Below, one piece after another: positions 1 to 7,352 of a stretch of 12,614 nucleotides of DNA. Position 1 is the stretch's first letter, and the number at the start of each line of letters is the position of its first letter. The notes beneath the pieces were generated by a model. That model did no database searches. It was not told where the DNA came from and was given only the letters and a program-made list of their open reading frames with translations. Origin of the DNA: Gammaproteobacteria bacterium (GTDB taxonomy: Bacteria; Pseudomonadota; Gammaproteobacteria; Steroidobacterales; Steroidobacteraceae); assembly GCA_030040235.1 (NCBI GenBank), contig JASHUC010000273.1, positions 1 through 12,614 on the forward strand, given 5' to 3'. The translations under genes and the position numbers were made by a program.

Positions 1-523
1 CCGAGAGCGCGGGCGCCGAGATCCCCCCGCCCTGTCGATTGAGCCCCTTGCGGTCCGAGAGCTCCCCGCCGACCCGCACGCAGCAGTCGATGCGCGTGCC
101 CTCGACCCGCTCCACATCGAGCACGATCTGTCCGTCGGACAGGAGCAGCGTGTCGCCGCGGGCGACATCCCGCGGCAGATTCTGGTAGGCGACACCGACG
201 GCCTGTGCCGTTCCCGCCTTGGCATCCATCGTCGTGTCGAGCACGAAGGGCTGACCCTCGATGAGCTGCACGCGTCCGCCGACGAAACCCTCGATACGGA
301 TCTTCGGACCCCCGAGATCGAGCAGCACGCCGACGCTCGCGTTGGCGCGCTCGGCGGCCTCGCGCAGCAGCCCCAGCCGGCGCCGCAGATCCTCGCGTGT
401 GCCGTGCGAGGCGTTCAGGCGCACGACGTTCACTCCCGCGATGATCATCTGCGTGAGCACCGTCGGGTCGTCGGTCGCGGGGCCGGCGGTGGCGACGATC
501 TTGGTGCGTCTCGAGCTGTCCAT
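1..523 (-). CDS. pyk: Pyruvate kinase, N-terminal 174 residues (runs off the left edge)
   Basis: Pyruvate kinase transfers phosphate from phosphoenolpyruvate to ADP, the last step of glycolysis in the cytoplasm. The visible part begins MDSSRRTKIVATAGPAT, the usual opening of the family. The substrate/cation segment RLNASHG is at residues 35-41 (R35, N37, S39, H40), and GPKIRI is at 72-77, where the barrel meets the B domain. The segment GGELSDRKGLNRQGGG near 152-167 is the PykA-type rather than the E. coli PykF-type version. Most relatives have Phe where A38 stands (NFSHG) and Gln where G71 stands (LQGPKIR); neither change removes a known ligand. The ATG at 523 is preceded by AGGCGG at 9 nt. 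It is the last visible gene of the tkt-gap-pgk-pyk run, 53 nt after pgk. The C-terminal two thirds, including the allosteric domain, are outside the window. Confidence 0.95.
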   Translation of the reverse strand, partial: MDSSRRTKIVATAGPATDDPTVLTQMIIAGVNVVRLNASHGTREDLRRRLGLLREAAERANASVGVLLDLGGPKIRIEGFVGGRVQLIEGQPFVLDTTMDAKAGTAQAVGVAYQNLPRDVARGDTLLLSDGQIVLDVERVEGTRIDCCVRVGGELSDRKGLNRQGGGISAPALS

Positions 524-576
524 GCTTAAGCCGCCTGGCGGTATCGAAAGATCAGTCCTTGTCTGCGGCGTGCGCA

Positions 577-1752
577 TCACGCCGCGCGTGCCTCGAGAAT
601 CTCGACCGCGGGCAGCTTCTTGCCCTCGACGAACTCGAGAAAGGCGCCCCCGCCGGTCGAGATGTAGGAGATGCCCTCCTCCACGCCGTACTTCTCGATC
701 GCGGCGAGCGTGTCACCCCCGCCGGCGAGCGAGAATGCCTTGCTGCGCGCGACGGCTGCCGCGATCGCCCGCGTGCCCTCACCGAACTGGTCGTACTCGA
801 AGACCCCGAGCGGCCCGTTCCAGACGATCGTGCCGGCGGTCTGCAGCGCGGCGCCGAACCGCTCGGCCGTGTCGGGTCCGATATCGAGAATCATCTCGTC
901 TGCCTGCACCTCGTTCACCGGGCGAATGTCGGCGTGCGCGGTGGCGGCGAGCTCCTTGGCGACCACGACATCGCTCGGCAGCGGAATCTCCGTGCCGCGG
1001 CGACTCGCCTGCGCCATCAGGCGCCGCGCGATATCGAGCATGTCCGCTTCGTGCAGCGATTTGCCGACGCGCACTCCCGAGGCCGCGAGAAAGGTGTTGG
1101 CGATCCCCCCGCCCACGATCAGGCGGTCGACCTTCGCCAGGAGCGCCTCGAGCACGGTCAGCTTGCTCGACACCTTCGAGCCGGCGACGATGGCGATGAG
1201 CGGGCGCGCGGGGCTCTGGAGCGCCCGCTCGAGCGCCTCGAGCTCCCCGACCAAGAGCGGTCCGGCGCACGCCTGGCGGGCGAAGCGCGCCACCCCGTGG
1301 GTACTCGCCTCGGCGCGGTGCGCCGTGGCGAACGCATCCATCACGTACACGTCGCACAGGGTGGCCATGCGCCGGGAGAGCTCTTCGCTGTCTTGCTTTT
1401 CGCCGCGGTTGAAACGCACGTTCTCGCACAGCACCGCATCCCCGGGGGCGCAGTCGATGCCGCTCAGCCAGTCCTTGCGCAGCGGCACCGGCTTGCCGAG
1501 CAGCTCCGAGAGCCGCGCGGCAACGGGGGCGAGGGAAAGCTTCTCGTCGTACACGCCCTCCTCGGGCCGGCCGAGATGCGAGAGCACGAACACCTTGGCT
1601 CCCGCGCCCATCGCGCGGCTGAGCGTCGGCAGCGCCGCGCGAATGCGCGCATCGCTCGTGACCGTACCTTCCTGGACCGGTACGTTGAGATCCTCGCGCA
1701 CCAGCACGCGCTTGCCGCTCAATTCGAGATCGGTCATGCGCAGGATTTTCAT
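577..1752 (-). CDS. pgk: Phosphoglycerate kinase
   Basis: Reversible transfer of phosphate from 1,3-bisphosphoglycerate to ADP, giving 3-phosphoglycerate and ATP, in glycolysis, gluconeogenesis or the Calvin cycle. The 391 residues match the usual bacterial length. Seen in order: [11 protein letters not shown] near the N-terminus (substrate Arg/Asp/Asn), LSHLGRP, the [13 protein letters not shown] segment, the hinge and nucleotide segment [21 protein letters not shown], and the Gly-rich C-terminal nucleotide loop SLAGGGDT followed by [10 protein letters not shown]. The frame is open 23 codons further upstream, but the homologous start is [17 protein letters not shown] at 1752. The longer form would run back into the end of gap. 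Only 8 nt separate the gap stop from this ATG and the ribosome-binding site is weak (GGCGG-like), so translation probably depends on coupling to gap. Confidence 0.97.
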   Translation of the reverse strand: MKILRMTDLELSGKRVLVREDLNVPVQEGTVTSDARIRAALPTLSRAMGAGAKVFVLSHLGRPEEGVYDEKLSLAPVAARLSELLGKPVPLRKDWLSGIDCAPGDAVLCENVRFNRGEKQDSEELSRRMATLCDVYVMDAFATAHRAEASTHGVARFARQACAGPLLVGELEALERALQSPARPLIAIVAGSKVSSKLTVLEALLAKVDRLIVGGGIANTFLAASGVRVGKSLHEADMLDIARRLMAQASRRGTEIPLPSDVVVAKELAATAHADIRPVNEVQADEMILDIGPDTAERFGAALQTAGTIVWNGPLGVFEYDQFGEGTRAIAAAVARSKAFSLAGGGDTLAAIEKYGVEEGISYISTGGGAFLEFVEGKKLPAVEILEARAA

Positions 1753-1760
1753 CCGCGCGC

Positions 1761-2777
1761 TCAGCCGCCGACCCTGGCCCACGCGAGGGTCGTGTCGATC
1801 ATGCGATTGGAGAAGCCCCATTCGTTGTCATACCAGGCGCACACCTTGACGAGCGAGCCGCCGACCACTTTCGTGAGCGTCGCATCGAAGACCGCCGAGT
1901 GAGGATCGTGGTTGAAATCGACGGACACGAGCGGCTCGTCGTTGTAAGCGATGATGCGGCTCATCGCCCCCTCGGCGGCTTGCTTCATCGCGCGGTTCAC
2001 CTCCTCGACCGAGGTCTCGCGCCGCGCGGTGAAGGACAGATCGACGAGGGACACGTTGATCGTCGGTACGCGGATCGCGAATCCGTCGAGCCGCCCGTTG
2101 AGCTCGGGCAGCACGAGCCCCACGGCGGCGGCGGCACCGGTCTTCGTCGGGATCTGCGACAGGGTCGCCGAGCGCGCCCGCCGCAGGTCCTTGTGGTACA
2201 CGTCGGTGAGCACCTGGTCGTTGGTGTAGGAGTGCACCGTGGTCATCACCCCGGCGATGATGCCGATCCTCTCGTGCAGCACCTTGGCGACCGGCGCCAG
2301 ACAATTGGTCGTGCAGGAGGCATTCGAGATGACGGTGTGGCTCGCCTCGAGCACGCCATGATTCACCCCGTAGACGATCGTGGCATCGACATCCTTCTCC
2401 CCGGGGGCGGAGATCACGACCTTCTTCGCACCGCCCGTGAGGTGCGCGCCCGCCTTGGCCTTCGAGGTGAAAAGGCCCGTGCATTCGAGCACGAACTCGA
2501 CCCCGAGCTTGGCCCAGGGGAGCTTCGCGGGATCGCGCTCCGCGAGCACGCGGATGCGGTCCCCATTGACGATCATCGAGTCCCCATCCACCTTCACCTC
2601 GCCCGGGAAGCGGCCGTGCACGGTGTCGTGCCGCGTGAGGTGCGCGTTGATGCTGGCGTCACCGAGATCGTTGAGCGCGACGATCCGCAGCTCCGCGGTG
2701 CGCTTGGATTCGTAGAGCGCCCGTAGGATGTTGCGGCCGATGCGCCCGTAGCCGTTGATTCCCACGTTCACAGTCAT
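1761..2777 (-). CDS. gap: Glyceraldehyde-3-phosphate dehydrogenase, type I
   Basis: Oxidises and phosphorylates glyceraldehyde-3-phosphate to 1,3-bisphosphoglycerate. The 338-residue protein has the Rossmann motif [10 protein letters not shown] (7-16), the LND segment (35-37) that binds the adenosine ribose, the catalytic SNASCTTNC with Cys155, and the partner His182 in [26 protein letters not shown] and the C-terminal [11 protein letters not shown] complete the substrate and NAD sites. The residues before HKDL are DVY rather than the Leu-Pro of classic NAD-only enzymes, so coenzyme preference should not be assumed. The variant resembles the common proteobacterial form with [15 protein letters not shown]. 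It sits 28 nt after tkt and 8 nt before pgk, as a member of one operon. The start at 2777 has only a weak GAGCGA-like ribosome-binding site. It is not the erythrose-4-phosphate dehydrogenase Epd, because it carries the [12 protein letters not shown] pattern of true GAPDH. Confidence 0.97.
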   Translation of the reverse strand: MTVNVGINGYGRIGRNILRALYESKRTAELRIVALNDLGDASINAHLTRHDTVHGRFPGEVKVDGDSMIVNGDRIRVLAERDPAKLPWAKLGVEFVLECTGLFTSKAKAGAHLTGGAKKVVISAPGEKDVDATIVYGVNHGVLEASHTVISNASCTTNCLAPVAKVLHERIGIIAGVMTTVHSYTNDQVLTDVYHKDLRRARSATLSQIPTKTGAAAAVGLVLPELNGRLDGFAIRVPTINVSLVDLSFTARRETSVEEVNRAMKQAAEGAMSRIIAYNDEPLVSVDFNHDPHSAVFDATLTKVVGGSLVKVCAWYDNEWGFSNRMIDTTLAWARVGG

Positions 2778-2805
2778 TGCCGTTCGCTCGCAGTGCTGAA
2801 TCGCC

Positions 2806-4803
2806 TCAACTCAGCAGCTCCTCGAGGTGCTGCCCGACGGCGGCGGAGGTGAACCCGAAGTGGGCAAAGACGGCCGCGCCCTTGCCGGATGCGCCGAAGC
2901 GGTCGATGCCGATCACGCGCCCCGGCGTGCCGACGTAGCAGCACCAGGAAAGGTGCGCGCCGGCCTCGACGGCGAGCCGGCGCTCGACCGCGCTCGGCAG
3001 CACGCTCTCGCGGTAGGCGGTGTCCTGCGCATCGAAGCGCTCGGTGCACGGCATGGAGATGAGCCGCACCCGCCGGCCCTTCGCGTTGGCGGCGCGCACC
3101 GCATCGGCGGCGATCGAGACCTCGGAGCCCGTGGCGATGACCAGGCCCTCCGGGACGCCCTCGCAATCGATGAGCACGTAGCCGCCGCGACGGATGGCCT
3201 CGATTTGAGCCGGGGTACGCGACTGCTGCGGCAGCGCTTGGCGCGTGAGGACGAGCGCGGTGGGTCCGTCCTTGTGCTCGACCGCCGCAATCCACGCGGC
3301 CGCCGTTTCCACCGCATCGCACGGCCGCCACAAGGTGAGCCCCGGCATCGCGCGGAGCGAGGCGAGGTGCTCGATCGGCTGGTGCGTCGGGCCGTCCTCG
3401 CCGAGCCCGATCGAGTCGTGCGAATACACGAGCACCACGTGCGTGCCCATGAGGGACGCGAGGCGCACGGCGTTGCGCGCGTAATCGGAGAACACGAGGA
3501 ACGTGCCTCCGTAGGGGATGAGTCCGCCGTGCAGCGCCAGCCCGTTCATCATCGCGGTCATGCCGAACTCGCGCACCCCGTAGTGCAGGTAGTTCCCCGA
3601 GGCGTCCGCGTCCGTGATCACTCGCGAGGCTTTGTTCTCCGTGCTGTTCGAGCTCGTGAGGTCGGCCGATCCGCCGACGAGCTCCGGCAGCGCGGGGGCG
3701 ATCACGTTGAGCGCGCCCTGCGAGGACTGACGCGTGGCCTGGGGCTTCGCCTCGCCGCGTGCGGCGGCGAGGGTCCGCTCGGCGATATCGCGCCAGCCGG
3801 CCGGCAGATCGCCACGCTGGCGCCGGTCGAACTCCGCGGCGAGGTCGGGATAGGTCTCGCGGTATTGCCCGTAGAGCTCGCGCCAGCGCGCCTCGGCCGC
3901 TGCGCCGCGCGCCTTGCGGTCCCACTGGGCGAGCAGCTCCGCGGGGATCTCGAACGGCGGGTACGGCCAGCCGATCGCCTTGCGAGTCGCAGCGACCTCC
4001 TCGACCCCGAGCGCATCGCTATGCGCGGCCTTGGTGCCCTGCTTGTCCGGTGCGCCCCAGCCGATGATGGTCTTGCAGCAGATCAGCGTGGGGCGGTCGG
4101 CTTGCCCCCGGGCGTGGCGAATCGCCGCGGCGACCGCTTCGGAATCGTGGCCGTCGACCTGGGGAATCACGTTCCAGCCGTACGCCTCGAAGCGCTTCGG
4201 CGTGTCGTCGCGAAACCACCCGACGACCTTCCCATCGATCGATATGCCGTTGTCGTCGTAGAAGCCGATCAGCTTGCGAAGACGCAGGGCTCCGGCGAGG
4301 GAGCACGCCTCGTGCGAGATCCCCTCCATGAGGTCGCCGTCGCTGCAGATGAAGTACGTGTAGTGGTCTACGACCGGGTATCCCGGCCGGTTGAACTGCG
4401 CCGCGAGCATGTTCTCGGCGAGCGCCAGGCCGACGGCGTTGCCCACGCCCTGGCCGAGCGGCCCGGTCGTGGTCTCGATGCCGAGCGAGGGGTGGCGCTC
4501 CGGATGGCCGGCGGTGCGCGATCCGAGCTGGCGGAAGCTCTTGATGTCCTCGATGCCGAGCGGATAACCGGTCAGATACAGCACCGCATAGAGCAGCATG
4601 CAGGCGTGCCCGTTCGAGAGCACGAAGCGGTCGCGGTCGGGCCAGAGCGGATTGGCGGGGTTGTACTTGAGGTAATCGCGCCACAGCACCTCGGCTACGT
4701 CGGCGAGGCCCATCGGCGCGCCCGCATGCCCTGAGTTGGCCTGCTGGACAGCATCCATGGCGAGGGCGCGGATACAGTTGGCGAGTTCACGGCGGGTACT
4801 CAT
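2806..4803 (-). CDS. tkt: Transketolase
   Basis: Thiamine-diphosphate enzyme that moves two-carbon units between sugar phosphates in the non-oxidative pentose phosphate pathway, and in the Calvin cycle where present. The 665 residues are close to E. coli TktA (663) and line up along the whole length. H26 in SGHAGAP and H66 in SNGHA are the substrate/cofactor histidines; GPLGQG is at 114-119. The metal/ThDP motif runs from SDGDLMEG (D155) to N185 in YDDNGISID. The middle domain holds [18 protein letters not shown], with the catalytic Glu of the ThDP imino proton relay, and [15 protein letters not shown]. First gene of the glycolytic run; gap follows after 28 nt. The ATG at 4803 lacks a well-spaced Shine-Dalgarno: the nearest good one (AGAGG at 4825-4821) is 17 nt away and fits a tiny upstream frame better. 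The MSTRRELAN start matches the family. Confidence 0.97.
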   Translation of the reverse strand: MSTRRELANCIRALAMDAVQQANSGHAGAPMGLADVAEVLWRDYLKYNPANPLWPDRDRFVLSNGHACMLLYAVLYLTGYPLGIEDIKSFRQLGSRTAGHPERHPSLGIETTTGPLGQGVGNAVGLALAENMLAAQFNRPGYPVVDHYTYFICSDGDLMEGISHEACSLAGALRLRKLIGFYDDNGISIDGKVVGWFRDDTPKRFEAYGWNVIPQVDGHDSEAVAAAIRHARGQADRPTLICCKTIIGWGAPDKQGTKAAHSDALGVEEVAATRKAIGWPYPPFEIPAELLAQWDRKARGAAAEARWRELYGQYRETYPDLAAEFDRRQRGDLPAGWRDIAERTLAAARGEAKPQATRQSSQGALNVIAPALPELVGGSADLTSSNSTENKASRVITDADASGNYLHYGVREFGMTAMMNGLALHGGLIPYGGTFLVFSDYARNAVRLASLMGTHVVLVYSHDSIGLGEDGPTHQPIEHLASLRAMPGLTLWRPCDAVETAAAWIAAVEHKDGPTALVLTRQALPQQSRTPAQIEAIRRGGYVLIDCEGVPEGLVIATGSEVSIAADAVRAANAKGRRVRLISMPCTERFDAQDTAYRESVLPSAVERRLAVEAGAHLSWCCYVGTPGRVIGIDRFGASGKGAAVFAHFGFTSAAVGQHLEELLS

Positions 4804-4817
4804 AAGAAGCGCTGCAT
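4800..4817 (-). other. Possible five-codon minicistron overlapping the tkt start
   Basis: Reading the minus strand, ATG at 4817 opens a frame MQRFL whose TGA (4802-4800) overlaps the tkt ATG in the arrangement ATGA. AGAGG lies 3 nt before this ATG, whereas it is 17 nt from the tkt ATG. This is the geometry of translational reinitiation. The 3-nt spacing is short, however, and so small a frame can occur by chance. It is an inference only. Confidence 0.22.
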
Positions 4818-4844
4818 TTTCCTCTGTTGGGTGCGGCCGGGCAA

Positions 4845-4885
4845 CGGAGCCACGCCGTGGCGCGCAAGCCCCCGTACCGGCTCCG
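4845..4885 (-). terminator. Weak stem-loop just after the methyltransferase stop
   Basis: On the minus strand, CGGAGCC (4885-4879) can pair with GGCTCCG (4851-4845), enclosing a smaller CGCC/GGCG hairpin. It begins 6 nt after the methyltransferase stop at 4892 and lies in the 88-nt gap before tkt. Only TT follows the stem, so it is not a good intrinsic terminator. It could weaken read-through into tkt or protect the 3' end of the upstream message. No convincing tkt promoter was seen in this gap. Confidence 0.22.
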
Positions 4886-4891
4886 CGAGCT

Positions 4892-5554
4892 TCACCTGAT
4901 CCGCAACAGCGTCAGCCCCTCGCCGATCGGCACCATGGAAAGATCGACGCGCTCGTCATGGTGCACGTGATCGTTGAAGGCGCGCAGGGCGCGCGTGATG
5001 ACGGTGTCGCTGTGCACGATGTAATTGCCCGCGACGTACAGGGTGTTGTCCACGGCGATGAGGCCCCCGGGACGCACGAGTCCGAGGAGCTTTTCGTAGT
5101 AGGCGATGTAGTTGGGCTTATCCGCGTCGAGGAAGGCGAAATCGAAGCGGTGCGTACCCGTGGTGCGCTCGAGCTCCTCGAGCGTCTTCAGGCCCGGCTG
5201 TAACTTGAGCTCGATGCGCGACTCGACGCCGGCCTCGCGCCAGAACTGCCGCGCGGTGCGCGTCCATTCCTCGCTCACGTCACAGGTGATGAGCTTGCCC
5301 GAAGGCGGTAGCGCAAGCGCCATCGCCGTGCTCGAGTACCCCGTGTAGGTGCCGAGCTCGATGCCGCTCTGGGCACCGATCATCCTGAGCAGCAGTCCCA
5401 GGAACTGTCCTTGCTCCGGACTGATCTGCATTTCCGCGCCCGGCATATTCTCCGTGACCGCGCGCAACCGCGCGAGCACCGGGGGCTCGCGCACCGAGTG
5501 CTCGAGCAGGTAACCGTAGATGTCGGCCGATAGAGACATCGATCGAGTGGACAT
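4892..5554 (-). CDS. SAM-dependent class I O-methyltransferase (caffeoyl-CoA OMT-like)
   Basis: Predicted cytoplasmic methyltransferase of the O-methyltransferase family 3 (caffeoyl-CoA/catechol type). The 220 residues are the usual bacterial length. The SAM-binding loop is IELGTYTGYSS (65-75). The divalent-metal and substrate residues are D143/D145/K146/N148 in FLDADKPNY and D169-N170 in AVDNTLYVAGN. CDVSEEW at 91-97 is the acidic end of strand beta2 that holds the SAM ribose. The frame is open 68 codons further upstream, but ATG 5554 has AGGGGA at 9 nt and matches where the homologous domain begins. The methyl acceptor cannot be told from the sequence. Small phenolics or carboxyl/hydroxyl groups are usual for the family. 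It is divergent from cpdA and upstream of tkt; neither neighbour explains its role. Confidence 0.9.
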   Translation of the reverse strand: MSTRSMSLSADIYGYLLEHSVREPPVLARLRAVTENMPGAEMQISPEQGQFLGLLLRMIGAQSGIELGTYTGYSSTAMALALPPSGKLITCDVSEEWTRTARQFWREAGVESRIELKLQPGLKTLEELERTTGTHRFDFAFLDADKPNYIAYYEKLLGLVRPGGLIAVDNTLYVAGNYIVHSDTVITRALRAFNDHVHHDERVDLSMVPIGEGLTLLRIR

Positions 5555-5617
5555 AGTGAAAGATCCCCTGCACGTGAACTGCGTCCGATGCACGCCGCGC
5601 TTTCGATCGCGTCTCAC

Positions 5618-5623
5618 ATTATG
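5618..5623 (-). promoter_or_regulatory. Candidate -10 box for the methyltransferase gene
   Basis: The minus strand reads CATAAT here, embedded in the 11-bp palindrome CACATTATGTG (5615-5625). It is the only AT-rich patch in the GC-rich leader and lies about 64 nt before the start codon at 5554. A TTGATG further upstream is 21 nt away, too far for a standard -35, so this is a weak call. Confidence 0.28.
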
Positions 5624-5640
5624 TGCCGCGCCGAGCGAGC

Positions 5641-5687
5641 ACTGCATCAACTTTGCGTACGCGCCCGCACGGGGCCCATGATGCAGT
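5641..5687. repeat. 9-bp inverted repeat ACTGCATCA ... TGATGCAGT
   Basis: Perfect arms at 5641-5649 and 5679-5687 are separated by 29 nt, with the 8-bp palindrome GCGTACGC (5655-5662) inside the spacer. The right arm overlaps one copy of the GCAGTTCAC 9-mer. No T-run follows on either strand, so it does not look like a terminator. A paired operator is a better guess, since it sits centrally in the only divergent gap of this part of the window. Confidence 0.4.
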
Positions 5688-5710
5688 TCACTCGGTAGGG
5701 CAGCCCCCTC

Positions 5711-5719
5711 TGGTACGAT
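5711..5719 (+). promoter_or_regulatory. Extended -10 promoter element for cpdA
   Basis: TGGTACGAT fits the extended -10 pattern TGnTAnnnT. Initiation about 7 nt downstream would place the first base near 5726, only a few bases before the ATG at 5730. The cpdA message would then be leaderless or nearly so, which agrees with the absence of a Shine-Dalgarno sequence there. It also argues against the in-frame ATG at 5718, which lies inside this element. Confidence 0.42.
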
Positions 5720-5729
5720 GACCGCCGCT

Positions 5730-6518
5730 ATGAGCGCCGTGCGTCTCCTGCAGTTCACCGATCCCCATCTCTACGGCGAGGAGGCCGGGATGCTGCGTGG
5801 GATTGCGACTTATCCGGCCCTGATGAGTACGATCGAGCGCGCGCGCGAGCGCGACTGGCCCGTCGATGCGATTCTGGTCACGGGCGATCTCGTGCAGGAC
5901 GATCCGGCCGGATATGCGCTGCTGCGCCGTGCACTCGGCGGTCTCGGCACGCCGGTGTACTGCCTGCCCGGCAATCACGACCTGCCGGAGGTGATGCAGC
6001 GCGAGCTCAAGGAGCCTTTTCGCGTCGGCGGCAGCGTCGATCTCGGCGCCTGGCGCATCGTGCTGCTCGACAGCACCGTGCCGGGCTGCGCCGGAGGGCG
6101 CCTGGCAAGCGGCAGCCTTGCCGAGCTCGATGCGGCGCTCGCGGGCGCGCCTGAGCGGCACGTGCTCGTCGCTCTGCACCATCATCCGGTCCCCATGTCG
6201 AGCCGCTGGCTCGATCGGGTCGCACTGGCAAACCCCGAGGAGTTCTTCGGCGTTCTCGATGCGCACCGCAACGTTCGCGCGGTGCTCTGGGGTCACGTGC
6301 ACCAGAGCTTCGACGGTCTGCGCCGCAATGTGCGGCTGCTCGGCACCCCCTCGACGTGTACGCAGTTCCTGCCGCGCGCCGAGGACTTCGCCACCGATCC
6401 GAGCCCGCCGGCGTACCGCACGCTCGAGCTGCGCCCGGACGGCACTCTTGAGACCGAAATCGTATGGCTCGAGCCCTGCGCGGCGCGCTCGCTGCGCTCG
6501 GTCTGCTCTGCAGCCTGA
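5730..6518 (+). CDS. cpdA: 3',5'-cyclic-AMP phosphodiesterase CpdA (calcineurin-like)
   Basis: Class III phosphodiesterase that hydrolyses cAMP to AMP in the cytoplasm and so lowers CRP-type signalling. All dimetal-site motifs are present in the 262 residues: TDPH (D11, H13), GDLVQD (D53), GNHD (N82, H83), HHH in VALHHHPVP (150-152) and GHVH (H189, H191). What separates CpdA from general metallophosphoesterases is the C-terminal block TPSTCTQFLP followed by YRTLEL and DGTLETE, which reads closely with E. coli CpdA (275 aa). Start chosen at 5730: an earlier in-frame ATG at 5718 falls within the likely -10. No Shine-Dalgarno is visible. The last 55 nt overlap the next gene in another frame. The enzyme is normal in length, so the overlap was not created by an obvious extension. 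Confidence 0.9.
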   Translation: MSAVRLLQFTDPHLYGEEAGMLRGIATYPALMSTIERARERDWPVDAILVTGDLVQDDPAGYALLRRALGGLGTPVYCLPGNHDLPEVMQRELKEPFRVGGSVDLGAWRIVLLDSTVPGCAGGRLASGSLAELDAALAGAPERHVLVALHHHPVPMSSRWLDRVALANPEEFFGVLDAHRNVRAVLWGHVHQSFDGLRRNVRLLGTPSTCTQFLPRAEDFATDPSPPAYRTLELRPDGTLETEIVWLEPCAARSLRSVCSAA

Positions 6519-7333
6519 GCGCCCGGGCGCAGAGCCCGGTCTGGGCGATCCGCGGCACGCACAACACGGTATTCCTCGCCGAGTCCGTGCACCTGCTCAA
6601 ATCGGGCGACTCGGCGCTGCCGCAGCCGTTCGAGCCCGCCTACGCCGCCGCGAAGATCATCGTGATGGAAGTGGATCTCACCCGCCTCGATGCCGGCGAG
6701 ATGCGCGACTTCATGCTCGCGCACGGCACGTTGCGCGGCACGACCCTCGAGCAGGAAGTCGGCGAGCGAGTCTATCAGCGCGTCGCGACCGAGGCCGCAA
6801 GGCTGCAACTGCCCCTTGCGAGCCTGCAGCCGCTCGAGCCGTGGGCCGCCGCGCTGGTGCTCGGCGATCTCGAGTACGTGAAGCTCGGATACGACCCCGA
6901 AGCCGGCGTCGAGCGGCAGATCGAGCGCCGCGCGGCACGCGACGCCAAGCCGATCCGCGGGCTCGAGACCCTCGATCAGCAGCTCGGTGAGCTCGCCCGG
7001 CTCTCGCCGGCCGAGCAGACCCGGTTCCTCGATCTCACCGTCGACGACATGCACGATGCGCAGAGCGACACCGAGGAGCTGCTCGGCGCCTGGCGCGCCG
7101 GCGACACGCGCAAGCTCGCCGGCCTGCTCTCGAGCGATTATCAGAGCTTCCCGGAGCTCTACCGCGCGCTCATCACCGAGCGCAACGCGCGATGGTTCCC
7201 GCAGATCGAGACCGATCTGCGCGACAGCCGCGACTATCTCGTGATCGTCGGCGCGCTGCACGTCGTCGGCCGCGGCGGCCTGCTCGACCTCGCGCGCCGC
7301 GCCGGACTCACTGTGACTCCTGTGCTGCGCTGA
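6464..7333 (+). CDS. TraB/GumN-family protein with signal peptide
   Basis: Predicted exported protein of 289 residues. Residues 1-22 form a Sec signal peptide (Arg3/Arg6, a hydrophobic stretch, then ARA|QS), so the mature protein should be periplasmic. The mature part is the TraB/GumN (TIKI-like) fold: NTVFLAESVHLL (34-45), the acidic MEVDL around E69, and the C-terminal VGALHVVG with H266. Eukaryotic TIKI members are metalloproteases using two GX2H motifs and a Glu. Here the second motif (GALH, 263-266) is intact, but the first reads ESVH (40-43), Glu replacing Gly. The bacterial function is not established. The ATG at 6464 is the only start that supplies the signal peptide, and it lies 55 nt inside the cpdA end, so the two genes are almost certainly co-transcribed and possibly coupled. 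Confidence 0.85.
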   Translation: MARALRGALAALGLLCSLSARAQSPVWAIRGTHNTVFLAESVHLLKSGDSALPQPFEPAYAAAKIIVMEVDLTRLDAGEMRDFMLAHGTLRGTTLEQEVGERVYQRVATEAARLQLPLASLQPLEPWAAALVLGDLEYVKLGYDPEAGVERQIERRAARDAKPIRGLETLDQQLGELARLSPAEQTRFLDLTVDDMHDAQSDTEELLGAWRAGDTRKLAGLLSSDYQSFPELYRALITERNARWFPQIETDLRDSRDYLVIVGALHVVGRGGLLDLARRAGLTVTPVLR

Positions 7334-7352
7334 TGGGCTGAGCACGCCGCGA

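Larger units (their letters stand above)
5574..5758. repeat. Thrice-occurring 9-mer GTGAACTGC / GCAGTTCAC around the divergent promoters
   Basis: GTGAACTGC occurs at 5574-5582 in the methyltransferase leader. Its exact reverse complement GCAGTTCAC occurs at 5683-5691, upstream of the cpdA -10, and again at 5750-5758 inside the first codons of cpdA. The two direct copies share ten bases, TGCAGTTCAC. The first copy lies between the putative methyltransferase -10 and its start codon, and the second near the expected -35 region of cpdA. These are plausible operator positions, but the third copy encodes the conserved Leu-Gln-Phe-Thr of CpdA and may be chance. Confidence 0.4.

Noticed and set aside
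559..1902. 447-codon plus-strand open frame across pgk and the end of gap
   Set aside because: It is a shadow of two real genes: no recognisable motif, arginine-rich composition and no promoter or ribosome site.
1899..2726. 275-codon plus-strand open frame opposite gap
   Set aside because: Antisense shadow of a complete GAPDH gene with all catalytic residues.
2827..4734. 635-codon open frame antisense to tkt
   Set aside because: High-GC genes lack stops on the opposite strand in some frames. The translation is Arg/Gly/Val/His-rich without domains, and it mirrors a full-length, well-conserved transketolase.
5718..5729. Earlier in-frame ATG for cpdA
   Set aside because: It lies inside the likely -10 element, has no ribosome site, and would add only four residues not matching the family start.
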